From positions 759,822 to 823,821 of the forward strand of contig RKQB01000001.1 in the NCBI GenBank assembly GCA_003797895.1: a DNA stretch of 64,000 nt, written 5' to 3'. Each line of letters starts with the position of its first letter. Position 1 is the stretch's first letter. The translations under genes and the position numbers were made by a program. This DNA is from Cyclobacteriaceae bacterium YHN15 (GTDB lineage Bacteria; Bacteroidota; Bacteroidia; Cytophagales; Cyclobacteriaceae). Under the pieces are notes generated by a model that was given only the letters and a program-made list of their open reading frames with translations, was not told the DNA's origin and did not search any database. Shown in pieces: positions 63,759-64,000 of the stretch.

Positions 63759-64000
63759 ATGCGTCATCCCGGTTTTAAATCATTTACTGCTTTATCGGTG
63801 ATTTTAATAATGACTCTTTATGGTTGTCAGAACAGACAAGATTCGATTAAAATTTTAAAACCGGAAGATGCACTGGCAACTTTTGAATTGGAGGAGGGAT
63901 TTCAGATTGAACTTATAGCAGGAGAGCCTTTGATATCAGATCCGGTGGATATGGAAATTGATGAGTTTGGGAGACTTTATGTTGTGGAAATGCACGGCTA
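63759..64000 (+). CDS. Lipoprotein of the putative membrane-bound dehydrogenase family (truncated by window edge)
   Basis: The frame opens with ATG at 63759 and runs to the edge, 80 codons. It begins with a lipoprotein signal (LIMTLYGC, Cys23), then EDALATFELEEGFQIELIAG, EPLISDPVDMEIDEFGR and LYVVEMHGY. This is the typical opening of PVC/Bacteroidota putative membrane-bound dehydrogenases, which usually continue into a beta-propeller, heat-like repeats and a cytochrome c domain. Those parts lie outside the window. Confidence 0.75.
   Translation, partial: MRHPGFKSFTALSVILIMTLYGCQNRQDSIKILKPEDALATFELEEGFQIELIAGEPLISDPVDMEIDEFGRLYVVEMHG

Noticed and set aside
1..64000. CRISPR array, prophage, insertion sequence or integron
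   Set aside because: No regularly spaced repeats, transposase, integrase or phage structural genes were seen; the only tandem repeats are the 48-bp units inside the coding region at 37.7-38.0 kb.

Overview
The window looks like a chromosomal segment of an AT-rich, aerobic Bacteroidota, most likely order Cytophagales and perhaps family Cyclobacteriaceae. That placement is inferred from gene content: a TonB-dependent receptor of the outer-membrane beta-barrel family, a GWxTD protein, a DUF2723 membrane protein, many lipoproteins, TAnnTTTG-type -7 promoter boxes and few Shine-Dalgarno sites. It was not tested against a database. I see no rRNA, tRNA, CRISPR array, prophage or insertion sequence. 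Genes at both ends run off the window.

Layout. 1-8.6 kb: a truncated amidohydrolase, a TspO-like membrane protein, a short glycan set (F420-reductase-like protein, sugar aminotransferase, phosphoglycosyl transferase), a nucleotide pyrophosphatase coupled to a group III truncated globin, and the aguB-aguA putrescine pathway. 8.8-12.5 kb: a GAF/PAS histidine kinase divergent from a LytTR response regulator, then a relic of an M3 peptidase. 12.5-22.3 kb: a sulfur island, interrupted by a thioesterase/MFS pair and a possible 26-residue membrane peptide. It holds a TsdA-type diheme cytochrome, two paralogous porins, two thioredoxins, two YeeE/YedE sulfur transporters and a persulfide dioxygenase-rhodanese fusion.

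22.3-43.7 kb: mainly housekeeping and degradative genes (DUF2723 protein, methyltransferase, GWxTD protein, rlmB, MscS channel, Hsp20, Do protease, GH9, carbon-nitrogen hydrolase, serine hydrolase, a 16-residue repeat protein, TonB receptor, alditol-oxidase-like enzyme, an unknown lipoprotein). 43.8-48.0 kb: a malonate operon (malonyl-CoA synthetase, madL, madM) ending in a sulfatase. 48.2-59.4 kb: a TIM-barrel lipoprotein; a tight three-gene unit of unknown lipoprotein, radical SAM protein and short class II ribonucleotide reductase; a CitMHS transporter with split AtuA proteins; a Tat-exported oxidoreductase and a DoxX protein. 60-63.4 kb: a glycan cluster preceded by a palindrome-rich leader. 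63.8 kb to the end: the start of a lipoprotein dehydrogenase.

The strongest new observation is in the sulfur island. Four transcription units (tsdA-porin-trx, porin-yeeE-yeeE, pdo-rhodanese, trx) each carry a 16-bp palindrome related to GTGAT-N4-ATCAC, placed 21-22 nt upstream of a TAnnTTTG-like -7 box. That is the geometry of a class II Crp/Fnr-type activator site and suggests one regulon for thiosulfate and sulfane-sulfur handling. The second candidate is the lipoprotein / radical SAM / short NrdJ unit at 49.4-54.0 kb.
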